NCBI RefSeq assembly: GCF_000786215.1
Contig: NZ_JROG01000003.1
Coordinates: forward strand, 868,001-932,000
Direction: 5' to 3'
DNA from: Sphingomonas sp. 35-24ZXX
GTDB lineage: Bacteria; Pseudomonadota; Alphaproteobacteria; Sphingomonadales; Sphingomonadaceae
DNA: 64,000 nt
The position numbers and the translations under genes are program-made. Shown here piece after piece: positions 53,201 through 62,021 of the stretch (position 1 is the first letter of the stretch; every line of letters begins with the position of its first letter). The notes beneath the pieces are model-generated. The model ran no database searches. It saw only the letters and a list, made by a program, of their open reading frames with translations, and was not told the DNA's origin.

Positions 53201-53902
53201 ATCGATCGTTCGCTGTTCGAGGCATTGATCCGCCTCTCGCGAGAGACGGCAGAGGCATTGCTGCTGGAGCATTGGGAGGCGGCTTCAACATCTCCCGAGC
53301 TCGTGCAGGCGGCACTGTATGTGGCGACACCGATCCTGCATGAGCGCGCTGCCGAAGCAATCGCTGCTGCTCCAGAACCTGCGCAAATGTTCCGGTTCCT
53401 GACGTCGCGCTTCGGCATAAAGCAGCGAGGCCATCCCGGCCTGACCCGACCCGAACAGATCGCGGGCCTCGAACCATATTTCGACGCAATCGATGACCAT
53501 GACCTCAACTGGCTGGCCGAGGGCTGCAACAGCGCCGGCTGGTTCAGCCTTCGCCGGCAGCTGCTCGATCCGAGACTTTCCAGCTCGCCCAATTGCTGGG
53601 ACGAGGGACGGCTGCCTGAGCTCTTTGACCGGTTGGCCGGTGACAAGCACTTCGTCTCGCTGGATATAGAACGCGTCCTCGAAGCCGGTCTATCTTGGCC
53701 CGCCGTCGCAGCGGCCCTCAGGCGATGGATTGCGAAGCGACCAAGCGAGGAAGCGCTTCTCCTGGCCGCTGAAATCCTGGAGGAAAGCGGTCGGCGCATC
53801 GATCTCGATATCCTGCAGGCTTGGCCCGGTCAGATGACGGACGCCATGCGGGCGCTGATTGCCAACACCGAGTTCATTGTCCTTCACCGGACGGTCGATT
53901 GA
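50276..53902 (+). CDS. Avs-like STAND NTPase 3
   Basis: A 1208-residue protein from a GTG start. The N-terminal 160 residues look like a restriction-type domain (GVNANGRTRASPVDNIGFV, then VAIHHTTAAERDL), but HxT stands where the usual ExK or QxK would be, so catalysis is uncertain. Walker A is GESGSGKT (225-232) and Walker B LLLVVED (D300). About 850 residues of helical repeats follow. The plan is again effector, STAND and sensor, but the three proteins in this island share little sequence outside the motifs. It ends 149 bases before the convergent integrase gene. Confidence 0.72.
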   Translation: MDPRTIKALADMTDEGRFEQLALGVLQHAEPLCAGIMQQGVNANGRTRASPVDNIGFVRGATPPHIVAIHHTTAAERDLRAKWMTEPSATKKVRIGDIAKTAEIVAEERERTPDLVATLFLTTNHEPDQKLVRDAVALGAKYGITIDIWSRVRLARVLDLDPTGQSIRRTFLGIDQELLSPELLADLSRVSLGMLAPPEISNGWIARDVDRQLLQSRRAVSFVVGESGSGKTVACLRAMAHWIAGGGFALILSEDIIDTATSLNGAVFSALRRLHPALSDTPSALSLASQARPLLLVVEDINHAANPSRAIEKVARWAGDPVADERRGAPAWRILCPAWPQMLNGLSEQGRRLAEPLLLQPKPFTEHDGIAALEARAQMIGYPISTMAAYTVSTALAHDPLLIGLYEFGSVSDADTVIAQFVERSLQRCQSQTVTPTGELHSALVNMAKEMLRRRALSPIWSEVAAWPALSADLDALRHLAFHGEVIRLEGSALRQKIGFRHDRVRDHLLAAAAGALQDSAALDDDLLADPYLAAVFGALLLDRLDDSILVDRLRTGNPLAVFHALKRVHHGTEARSVLTRVAIEWLATPSNRGTDKRALRDEMAVVVMDAEGPDIVTLAKAFPDSTPHSRMARLRNGELEAGIEDCLRPHSSSRAQWRQRQIDHAKLTHAATLADALSQRLEDATTTGDVRRALLILAGCLADPRLLPAISASWDADEARGDRLDDYFWALSYCCTSHSAQRVLEPICAAWAALPIEREGGMPSPRDDFANSDIRWEFERRPPGPAIAYLALRGEQDDLAWQIYYLLHAVDHPAAIEFCVRAMARARAKSEDWYFVNFRKGLDHWERYADEYGIHMSARNRAWLRAHWQDSADDAHARIAAFDLWVSSWGDDDLGHLRAWQGDELLSDRILRRRLERGDAEAIPLLLPKLKGDHRQYWWQFTRTVWSDELTAALQAVLEQRKAQLAKSENLRFEIDRSLFEALIRLSRETAEALLLEHWEAASTSPELVQAALYVATPILHERAAEAIAAAPEPAQMFRFLTSRFGIKQRGHPGLTRPEQIAGLEPYFDAIDDHDLNWLAEGCNSAGWFSLRRQLLDPRLSSSPNCWDEGRLPELFDRLAGDKHFVSLDIERVLEAGLSWPAVAAALRRWIAKRPSEEALLLAAEILEESGRRIDLDILQAWPGQMTDAMRALIANTEFIVLHRTVD

Positions 53903-54050
53903 GGCATACCTGCTAACGGGGTAGCCATCCATATCCCCGGCTGATCCAGCACCAGAATGACTGACAACCGATACGGATGTTTGTGGGCGAATTGACGTAA
54001 GATAGATCAACCACAACACTAACAGCCTTTTGCTGAGGTCCGCGATACGC

Positions 54051-56108
54051 TCATTGGGAGCGGCTGACGCCGCTGTCTTTCCTTTGCTTTCGCTCTCTGG
54101 ACGAGCCGATCCTAGATCGCTGCTCCAATGGCAGAAGGCGAATGGGATGTGCAACGATATCGCCCGTGATCACCGGGACATAGCGTTGGATAAATGCCAG
54201 CCGTTCCGCCAGTACAACATCCTCACCCTCCGTCGCCATACGCTTCGAATAATGCTTGGCATTGGTGCCTTCCCGAGCGTGCCCCATGACGTCACAGCGC
54301 AGGATCGGGTTCACTTCATCCACTTCGTAGAAGCTGCTGCCCAGCGCTCTGATAGAGTGGATGTCAGGCCCCTTCCCCCGCTCGTTGACGGGAATTTCCA
54401 TCCTGTCGGCAATGTAATCGAACATGTGCTGCCAAGCCCGCTCATAGAAATGCGCGCCGCCCCGCTTTTCGGACTGCAGATAGAGTTCCGGGAACAGCGC
54501 GCAATGGCCCTCGGCTCGGATCGCCTGTGCATAGTCCAGAAAGCCCAATCGGATCAGTTCGGGATGGATCGGTAGCTTTCGGCGACGCGCTCGGCGCTTC
54601 TCGCCTCCCTTTTCGCCGTCCCGGCCGCGGGTGACGTTGTCCTTGATGTGAAGATAGCTCACCGGTCCATCGGTGTGAATTTCATCGACCTCAAGGCCGC
54701 AGATTTCCTCCCGGCAAGCCTGCGTGTAATACCAGATGAGCGGCGCGAAGTAGGCAGCATCATGCCATACAGTCTCACCGCGCTCCACGCACTTCAGGCG
54801 CTTGAGCGGACCGCCTCCGCCTGTGTAAATCGGCGAACCGAACAGGCACCGCATATGGGCGGTTGTCCAAGGCGGCCGCAAATCGAGATCGTCGTCATCC
54901 TTGATCGCAATTCGTACAGCGCCGAAATCCATGATGACAGCACCCGGCGACTTGGATTTCCAGGCTGTGCCGGCAAGGTGCTTCGCAACCGTAGCCATCG
55001 TCGAGAGGTCCCGGTTGATGGTTTTGTCGTTTCGTTCCGGTTCCGGGTCTTTGACAGACAACATGGCCTTGTCGTTTCGTTCCGCTTCCGAGGCCTTGGC
55101 AGACATCTCCGCGATTACGTCCGCAAATGGCCGCGACATTGCGCCCCGGGTCCGCGTGCCGAAGGAAAAATTGGCCGGGAGTTTACGAAGCCCGGCCTTG
55201 AATTCAGCCACGTGTGTGTGGTTGTAATCGCCCAGTGGCAGGTCGTTTGTGATCCAGGCGAAGGTCTCCATGATTCGCCGTTGTTGCTTTAGGTCACCCT
55301 TCCAAACCCCGTCCGCCTTGAGCTCGGCAATGACGGTCTCGATGACCTCGGTGAACCGTTTCGGAACATATATCTGGAACTGGCACTCCGCCTTTCCGTG
55401 CGATACCGGTGCGGGCATCAGCGAGGCTGGGGTCACGCTGACCTCCCCTCCATGCCCTGTCAGCAGAGCATGAAGCGGGTTGGGTGCATCAGTCACCACG
55501 TCATCGAATATCCGTGTCGTGCGCAACCAGGCGTCAGCTCGAGCTCGCAGCATATGGCTACGGGCTGGCTCGATTAGACCATCTGCGCTCATCCGTCCAA
55601 TCGCGCGCAATCGCCCTTTGACCTCCAACTCGGAAATCTCGTGGCAAAATTCTGCGAGGTATTCCTCGATCTGCGGAATTTCGCCTCCGAGGCCCCTCGC
55701 CGTGAGCTGTGCGCGGTCAGTATCAGTCAGCTCACGAGGCCGATTCGGTCGGCGAGCGATTCGGAAGGCTTCAGCCAACGCCTGTGCAGCCTCACCGACG
55801 CTGCTGGACCAAGGCGCGTTTTCGTAGGCGTCATGGAGATTCCGGGTGAGTTCGGCCTCAAGCTCCTGGCGAAAAATCGCCTCGATCTCGTCCCCGGTAA
55901 GCGCTTGGTTGGTTTCCAGCATCATTTCCACGCTCAGCTTCACGTCGGCAAAGCGTGCAGCCAGAAGTGCCGCGCGCCGCCTCGCCACCTTTGGATCGGC
56001 GGTGCGAAGAGCGACCATAATCGGCTTGGAGATAATATTTCGGAAATGGACACGGCGCCGAAAAATGTATCGGCCCTGGACACGGATGGTATGGTGGATC
56101 TTGCACAT
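54051..56108 (-). CDS. Tyrosine recombinase / integrase 2 of the tRNA-Pro island
   Basis: A 685-residue protein. Catalytic residues are Arg in TQACREEICGL, His-x-x-Arg in DIHSIRALG, His in VMGHAREG and the Tyr nucleophile in KHYSKR. It starts with a short domain (MCKIHHTIRVQGRYIFRRRV) common in large integrases. I chose the ATG at 56108 (AAGG upstream) rather than 56177. A short internal repeat codes for ERNDK twice. The gene is 114 bases from the 3' end of tRNA-Pro, the standard position for an island integrase. Confidence 0.92.
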   Translation of the reverse strand: MCKIHHTIRVQGRYIFRRRVHFRNIISKPIMVALRTADPKVARRRAALLAARFADVKLSVEMMLETNQALTGDEIEAIFRQELEAELTRNLHDAYENAPWSSSVGEAAQALAEAFRIARRPNRPRELTDTDRAQLTARGLGGEIPQIEEYLAEFCHEISELEVKGRLRAIGRMSADGLIEPARSHMLRARADAWLRTTRIFDDVVTDAPNPLHALLTGHGGEVSVTPASLMPAPVSHGKAECQFQIYVPKRFTEVIETVIAELKADGVWKGDLKQQRRIMETFAWITNDLPLGDYNHTHVAEFKAGLRKLPANFSFGTRTRGAMSRPFADVIAEMSAKASEAERNDKAMLSVKDPEPERNDKTINRDLSTMATVAKHLAGTAWKSKSPGAVIMDFGAVRIAIKDDDDLDLRPPWTTAHMRCLFGSPIYTGGGGPLKRLKCVERGETVWHDAAYFAPLIWYYTQACREEICGLEVDEIHTDGPVSYLHIKDNVTRGRDGEKGGEKRRARRRKLPIHPELIRLGFLDYAQAIRAEGHCALFPELYLQSEKRGGAHFYERAWQHMFDYIADRMEIPVNERGKGPDIHSIRALGSSFYEVDEVNPILRCDVMGHAREGTNAKHYSKRMATEGEDVVLAERLAFIQRYVPVITGDIVAHPIRLLPLEQRSRIGSSRERKQRKDSGVSRSQ

Positions 56109-56218
56109 GAGGTATCGCCTTGTGTCGGGCGTATGTGCTGGTGGGATGTGTAGTGGTCGTGTGATCAAAAAACCCATCAGCCCATACTAACAGGCTGATT
56201 TCCCTGGGTTTTAGAGAT

Positions 56219-56299
<81 letters not shown>

Positions 56300-56418
56300 A
56301 ACCAATTTCAGGCCGCGCCGCTGTTCGGCGGGCCCTTGACTGATCAGCCTGAACGGCTGACCGATGGCCCCTGCCTGCGAGCCCCTTCCGGTCCCTGGCG
56401 GTCCGGATCGGGACAGGC

Positions 56419-56495
56419 TGGTGGGCCCGGAGGGACTCGAACCCCCGACCTAGCCGTTATGAGCGGCCAGCTCTAACCAACTGAGCTACAGGCCC
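56419..56495 (-). tRNA. tRNA-Ile2 (anticodon CAU, probably lysidine-modified)
   Basis: A 77-base cloverleaf with acceptor GGGCCTG/CGGGCCC, encoded CCA and T-loop GGTTCGAGTCC. The anticodon loop CTCATAA has CAU. The loop and stem context resemble the minor tRNA-Ile modified by TilS rather than the initiator or elongator tRNA-Met, but the Met alternative is not excluded. Confidence 0.85.
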
Positions 56496-56593
56496 GTCCC
56501 GGCTGTGCCAGAGGCGCGGTTAGCCCAGCGCGGGGCGACATGGCAAGCGGGAAAACGGCTTTGCCGCGGTTTCATCCCTCCGCCGCGCGCCCG

Positions 56594-57583
56594 TCAGCGC
56601 AGGATGCTGGCCTCGATTCCGGCGATGCTGGTCGGCTGCACCCCGCGCTGCGCCAGATAGGACAGCACCCGGTGCCACCAGTCGTAGAACGCCGCCACGT
56701 CCTCATCCTTGCGCACATAGGGCGTGTAGCCCGCCTTGAGCGAGGGCGAATGGAACGAGAAATTGAGGATCGGCAGGCCATCGTCGAGCGCGATGTCGAT
56801 GCCGCGGATGACCTCTTCGACAGATATGCCCTCGGGCGTCAGCGATATCCGTTCAAGCAGCCGCCCGCGTGCCATCAGCGACTTGGTGACACCCGCCATC
56901 TGCGCCAGCGGAAACAACGCCCCCTGGCGGCGCAGCAGCCCCCAGAACACCGATGTGACCGGCAGCTCGACGATCCCGAGGCTCTTGTCGAGCCAATAGG
57001 GCTCGAGCGGATATTGCGAGAAATCCGGCCCTTCGGCCTTGCTGTAATCGAAATTGGCACGCACCGACGTATCGAACCGCACCCCGGCCTCGCGCAGCAG
57101 GTTGAGCGTCTGCGGGCCGATGCCATAGCGCCCGGCACGATAGGCGATCGGCTGGGTGCCGGTCGCCTCGGTGATCGCATCGCGCAGCGCGAAGAACTTG
57201 GCGCGCTCCAGTTCCACCGGCAGGTTGCCGGCATAAGTGTTGCGCTGGGTCACTTCCTCGTCGAACGGCGGATTGACCCAGGGGTGCAGCTGGATCCCCA
57301 CTTCGGCCCGGCCTTCGCGCACGAACTGACCATAGATTTGCTTGCCGCGCGGATCGGAAATGATCGGCCAATCGACCAGATACAAAGGCTTTACGCCATA
57401 TTCTTCACACAATGTCTGAAAATCGGTGATCGCCTCGAGCGCCTCAAGCGAATAGCCTTCGCGCTCGATCGGCTTGGTCCAGTCGAATTCTTCCTCGACA
57501 TCCACCGTGACGAGATACCGTGGGCCGACATCGGGCGAGAAACGGACGAAATCATCCTTTCCCGGCAATCTTGCAAAGGTCAT
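56594..57583 (-). CDS. Polysaccharide deacetylase-like protein (WalW-type)
   Basis: A 329-residue protein. NodB-homology features include TVDVEEEFDW near the start, IQLHPWVNPPFDEE, AYRAGRYGIGP and FSFHSPSL, giving the Asp, His and Arg residues of the fold. There is no signal peptide. Related proteins lie in surface polysaccharide gene sets. Here it stands next to a histidine kinase gene, 75 bases upstream on the same strand. Substrate unknown. Confidence 0.75.
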   Translation of the reverse strand: MTFARLPGKDDFVRFSPDVGPRYLVTVDVEEEFDWTKPIEREGYSLEALEAITDFQTLCEEYGVKPLYLVDWPIISDPRGKQIYGQFVREGRAEVGIQLHPWVNPPFDEEVTQRNTYAGNLPVELERAKFFALRDAITEATGTQPIAYRAGRYGIGPQTLNLLREAGVRFDTSVRANFDYSKAEGPDFSQYPLEPYWLDKSLGIVELPVTSVFWGLLRRQGALFPLAQMAGVTKSLMARGRLLERISLTPEGISVEEVIRGIDIALDDGLPILNFSFHSPSLKAGYTPYVRKDEDVAAFYDWWHRVLSYLAQRGVQPTSIAGIEASILR

Positions 57584-57658
57584 TCGCTTCGGTCTCGCAG
57601 CGTCGCAAACATGGGCAGGGTGCCCCCCCTGGCACCACCCCAGCCACGCTCCTCCCGC

Positions 57659-59584
57659 TTACGAGCGCGCAGCTTCTGCGCTAATCCCGGCACTGGGCAA
57701 GGTCAAGCGCAGAGCATCGACCTCGATGGTCAGCTGTCCGCCATGGCTGGCGAGCAGATTGCGCACCAGGCGCAGGCAGAAACCCAGGCCCAGCAGCGGA
57801 CCGCCATCGCCCTGCGCGGCATCGGTGCGGTCGACATCGAACAGCCGGTCCTCGTCCAGGCCTGCGAGCGAAAGCGGTCGGCTGAAGCTGAGATCGATAG
57901 TCTGCGCGGCGGCCGAACACTGCAGCACGATCGTCTCGCCGGGCGTGCAGCTGCCGATCAGCGCGCCGGCCAGTCGCGGAACGATGCGGTCCAGCGCCTG
58001 CGCCGACATCGCAATGACCGCGCCGGGCGGCAGCGAACCGATATCGAGCTGCGCGCCCGCATAATCGAGCAAGGGCTGAACCCGCGCCGAAAGCCGGTCG
58101 GCCAGTTCGCTCAGCGGCACATGACCGGCAGGATCATCGATCGCGTTGCGATCGAGCCTGAGCGCGGTGTCGAGATCGTCAAAGCCGCTGAGCAGCTGGC
58201 GCGCATCCTGGCGGATCCGCTGCGCCATCTCGCGATATTCGGATGCCACCGGCCCGAACAGCTGCTGTTCGATGATCTCGGAAAAGCCCATGATCGCGTT
58301 GAGCGGGGTGCGCAGTTCGTGAACGATCTGGCGCAGTCCGTCGCGCCCGGCCAGACCCTGGCCGCCCGCTTCGGGCCCGGCGCTTTCCCACGGCATCGGA
58401 CGCCGCAGAGTGCCGCTATAGCCGACGAAACGGCCGGTCGCGCGATCGAAGCACGGATCGGCATCCACCCGCCATTCGCCTGCCAGCGATGCGGCGCTGC
58501 CCAGATCGGCGCGCCCGCCGCGAATGGGCATGCGGCGGCTGAACGCGGTCGAAACCGCCGCATCGACACCGCGAAATCCGGCCATTGCAGGCATCGCCAG
58601 CGACAGGCCATGCACCATGCACAGCAGCATGCCCTGGGTGCTGGCGATCGCGCCATCGACCCCGGTGGCGAACTGGAAATGCTGGTGCCCCTGCGGCCAG
58701 CCGCCAGCCTCGACATCGTTCGCGATCGCAGGGCCGCGCGGCTCCTCGGCCTGTGCTGCTTCGCCGTCCGCAACGGCGTTTTCGACCAGACCCCAGCCCT
58801 GGGCCGAAAAGGCGGGGCGGTCTTCCATCGCCTGACGGATGCGGACTTCCTGCAGCGCCTCGATCCGCTTGACGATTTCGCCGATGCTCTGGGGTCCGCC
58901 GGATGCCGCTGCGGGTTCGGGCACTGGTTCGGGTTGCAGTTCGGGTTCGGGCTGAAGCTCGGGTGCGGCGGGATGTTCGGCTTCGGGCTCGGGCTCGGGC
59001 TCGGTCACGGCCACGATTTCGGTGATCGCCGGCACCGCTTCGGCCATCACGGATTCGGCGGCAGGCTCGCTCGCGATCGCCTCTTGCGCTGCGCAGGTCG
59101 CAGCAACGTGCGGTGCTGCGGCGTGATCCGGGATCGCGGCGGCCGCATCGGGCAAGGCCGTGTCGTACAAACCCAGCTGATCGAGCAGCGCCCGGGTGCG
59201 CGCGCCCAGATCGCGCCGATTGCGCAGGAAGCCCCGCGCCCGGGTGGGCAGCGCCGGCACCAACGCGGCCCATTGATCATCGCTGAGCCGGGCCGCGCGG
59301 ATGGCGGCGCTGGCGATATCGGGGCGCTCTGCGGCCAGATACTGGATCAGGACCGGAGAGACCAGCCGCCCGGACAGGCACTGCACGGTCAGCAGCCGCT
59401 CGGCATCGGTGACGGCCGGACGCAGCAGATGGATGCGCGCGAGCGCGGACGCGTGGCGGGAATCGACATCATCGCCTGCGATCTGCCCCAGGATGTCGAC
59501 CAGCTGGCGGTATTGCGCCACCGCCGCCGACCCGGCAGGAACTGCGCCGGCCAGTACGGTCGAAAGGCGGTCATCATATCGCAT
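57659..59584 (-). CDS. Sensor histidine kinase
   Basis: A 641-residue protein. The HisKA box is IVHELRTPLNAIMGFSEI near residue 420, and a HATPase region follows with GLGFCLRLVRNLLASHGG near the end. The first 140 residues are helical. A Glu/Pro-rich repeat linker (EPEPEPEAE ... QPEPELQPEP) follows, then a PAS-like region. No transmembrane helix is visible, so the kinase is probably cytoplasmic. No response regulator is adjacent. A long plus-strand open frame across this region is only a high-GC shadow. Confidence 0.85.
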   Translation of the reverse strand: MRYDDRLSTVLAGAVPAGSAAVAQYRQLVDILGQIAGDDVDSRHASALARIHLLRPAVTDAERLLTVQCLSGRLVSPVLIQYLAAERPDIASAAIRAARLSDDQWAALVPALPTRARGFLRNRRDLGARTRALLDQLGLYDTALPDAAAAIPDHAAAPHVAATCAAQEAIASEPAAESVMAEAVPAITEIVAVTEPEPEPEAEHPAAPELQPEPELQPEPVPEPAAASGGPQSIGEIVKRIEALQEVRIRQAMEDRPAFSAQGWGLVENAVADGEAAQAEEPRGPAIANDVEAGGWPQGHQHFQFATGVDGAIASTQGMLLCMVHGLSLAMPAMAGFRGVDAAVSTAFSRRMPIRGGRADLGSAASLAGEWRVDADPCFDRATGRFVGYSGTLRRPMPWESAGPEAGGQGLAGRDGLRQIVHELRTPLNAIMGFSEIIEQQLFGPVASEYREMAQRIRQDARQLLSGFDDLDTALRLDRNAIDDPAGHVPLSELADRLSARVQPLLDYAGAQLDIGSLPPGAVIAMSAQALDRIVPRLAGALIGSCTPGETIVLQCSAAAQTIDLSFSRPLSLAGLDEDRLFDVDRTDAAQGDGGPLLGLGFCLRLVRNLLASHGGQLTIEVDALRLTLPSAGISAEAARS

Positions 59585-59879
59585 AAGCGGCTAGCAGTCC
59601 TCAATCGGCGGTACGTCGGCATTCAGGCAGGGCGACGGCGATACACCGTGCCGCACCGCTGCGACAAGGGATAGCCAGAGCAACTCACCTGCGAAAGGGC
59701 GCTTTTTGTCGCGTCGCAATGTGGGACAATTGCGTTACTGAATAATTATATTATAGATGGGTGGCGTCTTGTTGCGGAATGTTTCTGTCAGGGACGAAAA
59801 GACCACAGGTTGCGCGCGTGGGCCATGTTCGAAAATGGCTGCAAATGCCGCGATCCATAGAAAAGCCAGGGGAAAAATC

Positions 59880-60347
59880 GTGTCAAGTCTGGACCATATC
59901 GACCGGCAGTTGCTGACCCGACTTCAGGATGAAGGCCGGATCACCAATGTGGAGCTGGCCAGCCGGGTCGGTTTGACCGCCCCCCCCTGCCTGCGCCGGG
60001 TCCGCGCGCTCGAGGAATCGGGGATCATCCGGGGCTATCACGCCGATATCGACCCGCAGAAGCTGGGCTTTGCCATCACGGTGTTCGCGATGGTCAGCCT
60101 CAAGAGCCAGGCCGAGAGCGATCTCAAGGCCTTCGAGGAGCATGTCAGCACGCTGCCGCAGGTGCGCGAATGCCATATGCTGAACGGCGAGATCGACTTC
60201 ATCCTGAAGATCGTCGCGCGCGATCTGCAGGAATTCCAGGCGTTCCTGACCTCGAAGCTGACGCCTGCAGCCAATGTCGCCAGCGTCAAGACCTCGCTGA
60301 CCATCCGCACGTCCAAGCAGCAGCCGGGCGTCCCGCTCGACGAATGA
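59880..60347 (+). CDS. Lrp/AsnC-family transcriptional regulator
   Basis: A 155-residue protein. An N-terminal HTH (LDHIDRQLLTRLQDEGRI, then NVELASRVGLTAPPCLRRV) is followed by the RAM/AsnC ligand-binding domain (GFAITVFAMVSL ... EIDFILKIVARDLQEFQAFL). This is the full length of the family. The GTG start at 59880 has AGGGGA 6 bases upstream, so the longer frame is not used. It probably senses an amino acid; the target genes are not evident. A bidirectional terminator separates it from the convergent TPR gene. Confidence 0.92.
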   Translation: MSSLDHIDRQLLTRLQDEGRITNVELASRVGLTAPPCLRRVRALEESGIIRGYHADIDPQKLGFAITVFAMVSLKSQAESDLKAFEEHVSTLPQVRECHMLNGEIDFILKIVARDLQEFQAFLTSKLTPAANVASVKTSLTIRTSKQQPGVPLDE

Positions 60348-60385
60348 CGGTCGCTCGGGAGCCGTCGCTGTCTGCTCCATGAAAA

Positions 60386-60426
60386 CGGCAGGCCCGGCGC
60401 GATGCCAGGCCTGCCGCTCCTTTTTT
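60386..60426. terminator. Bidirectional terminator between the Lrp and TPR genes
   Basis: Stem CGGCAGGCC/GGCCTGCCG with a T6 run on the plus strand and an A run on the other side, so it can end both convergent transcripts. Confidence 0.8.
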
Positions 60427-60444
60427 CCGGTCGTCAGGGTGCGA

Positions 60445-61788
60445 TCAGGCCGCCGGCGCCGCGGGCGCGGCTGCGCCCGACTTCTGATCGATGTACAGCG
60501 TCCACAGCTTGGCCAAGGGAGCACGCACGCCGGTCACGCCCGCGAGCGTCTGCTTGGCGGGGTCGTACTTGCCCTGCGCCACCTGCGCGATGGCCTGCAC
60601 CATCATCGCACGCTCCTTGTCTTCGACATTCTTGGTCAGCGCGAGCGCGGCCAGCTCTTCGGCTTCGGCATATTGCTTGTTGGCCAGCAGCGCGTCAGCC
60701 GTGGCGAGCGTCACGGTGGCGGTCGCCTTGCCACGCGAATCCCGCACCGAATCAGGCAGGGTCGCGATATAGTCGCCGCGGTTGGTGTTGGCTGTGGTCA
60801 GCGCCTCCTTGAAGGTAGCATTGCCGTCGGTGATGACGCCAGCCGCCTTGCCTTCCTCGATCAGCGCGATGACCTCGGTCGGGCGACGCGCGGCGCCTGC
60901 CGCTTCGATATATTCCTGATAATCGCTGGCGCTGTTCAGACCGCCGACCATGCGCAGCAGACGCATCGCATCGAGGCTCTGTTCGCTGGTGAAGTTGCGG
61001 TTGTCGCCCTGCACGGCCCGAACCACCTCGTTCCAGGCGCCCTTGCCGCTGTCGGCGCGCAGCAGCAGCTGGGCCCAGGTGGTGCTGTCGCTCTTGGTCG
61101 CACGCGCGATCTGGAAGCCTCGCTTGGCCCAGCTGGGCGCGTACTGCTTGTCACCCGCCAGCTGCGCTTCGACCGCGCGCTGCAGATACGGCAGACCCTG
61201 CGCCGCCAGCGGTGCGTTGGTCGCATCGATGCTGCGGCCGCCCGACTTGGCGATGGCCTCGCCAAAGTGCGCTTCGGCGAGCTGGAACAGGTTGACCGGG
61301 CTGTTCTGTCCGGCCTGCACGGCAGCGGTGAGATAGGTGCGGGCGCGGGCGAAGTCGTTCTTTACCAGCGCCTTTTCGCCGATGAAGCTGTTGAACGTGC
61401 GCACTTCGCCTTCGGTGGACTTGCCGCTGGCAAGCGCGGTTTCGACGCCCTTCATCTGCATTGCCTCGTCCTGCTTCTTCAGACCGATCTGCAGCATCAT
61501 CTTGCCGGTCAGATATTTCTCGTCCGCGCTTGCGGCAATGGCGGCAGCCTGGGTGAGGCTGGTCTCGGCCGTCACGAGGTCGTTGGCGCCGAACGCGGTC
61601 TGCGCGGCCGCGAAGGAATTGCGGAACTCGGGGCTCAGCTCGAGCTGCGGGGCTTCTTCCTTGCCCTTCTTGCCCTTCTTCTCGGTACGCTGAGCAAAGG
61701 CTCCATCGACCGGCAGCGCCAGCGAGACAGCCGTGGTTCCGGCCAGAGCCAGCATCAGAGCCATGTTGAAACGGGAAATGCGACGCAT
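60445..61788 (-). CDS. Exported TPR-like repeat protein
   Basis: A 447-residue protein with a signal peptide (MALMLALAGTTAVSLALPVDGAFAQ is the region; core LMLALAGTTAVSLALPV). A Lys-rich patch (EKKGKKGKEE) follows, then Ala-rich helical repeats typical of TPR proteins, for example FGANDLVTAETSLTQAAAIA and NKQYAEAEELAALAL. GGAGG lies 5 bases before the ATG at 61788. It is likely periplasmic. No specific partner is known; similar proteins are common single genes in sphingomonads. Confidence 0.82.
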   Translation of the reverse strand: MRRISRFNMALMLALAGTTAVSLALPVDGAFAQRTEKKGKKGKEEAPQLELSPEFRNSFAAAQTAFGANDLVTAETSLTQAAAIAASADEKYLTGKMMLQIGLKKQDEAMQMKGVETALASGKSTEGEVRTFNSFIGEKALVKNDFARARTYLTAAVQAGQNSPVNLFQLAEAHFGEAIAKSGGRSIDATNAPLAAQGLPYLQRAVEAQLAGDKQYAPSWAKRGFQIARATKSDSTTWAQLLLRADSGKGAWNEVVRAVQGDNRNFTSEQSLDAMRLLRMVGGLNSASDYQEYIEAAGAARRPTEVIALIEEGKAAGVITDGNATFKEALTTANTNRGDYIATLPDSVRDSRGKATATVTLATADALLANKQYAEAEELAALALTKNVEDKERAMMVQAIAQVAQGKYDPAKQTLAGVTGVRAPLAKLWTLYIDQKSGAAAPAAPAA

Positions 61789-62021
61789 GTTATCCTCCGA
61801 ACTAAAAACACGGCCACAGGCGTGCCGATGATGCCCGCCCGTTTGACGGGCGCTTGATGAAGCCGTCCTTAATGGCTCCGGCAGAAACGAACAACCGGGC
61901 TTTGCGGTTCCTGCCCAAAAAGCCCTTCGCACGTCGTCTGTCGGCGCTTGCGCGGGCGCGCGGGGCCTTGCGCGCAAGGCGCTTTGCATCCGGCGCGAGG
62001 CTGCGCTATTCGCCGCCGCCT

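Noticed and set aside
55020-55110. Short DNA repeat inside integrase 2
   Set aside because: It encodes a repeated ERNDK stretch in frame; an internal gene duplication of no wider meaning.
56540-59674. Plus-strand open frame of over 1000 codons
   Set aside because: It runs antisense to the deacetylase and histidine kinase genes and across both tRNA-free gaps, shows only Arg/Gln-rich composition and has no motif. It is a high-GC shadow frame.
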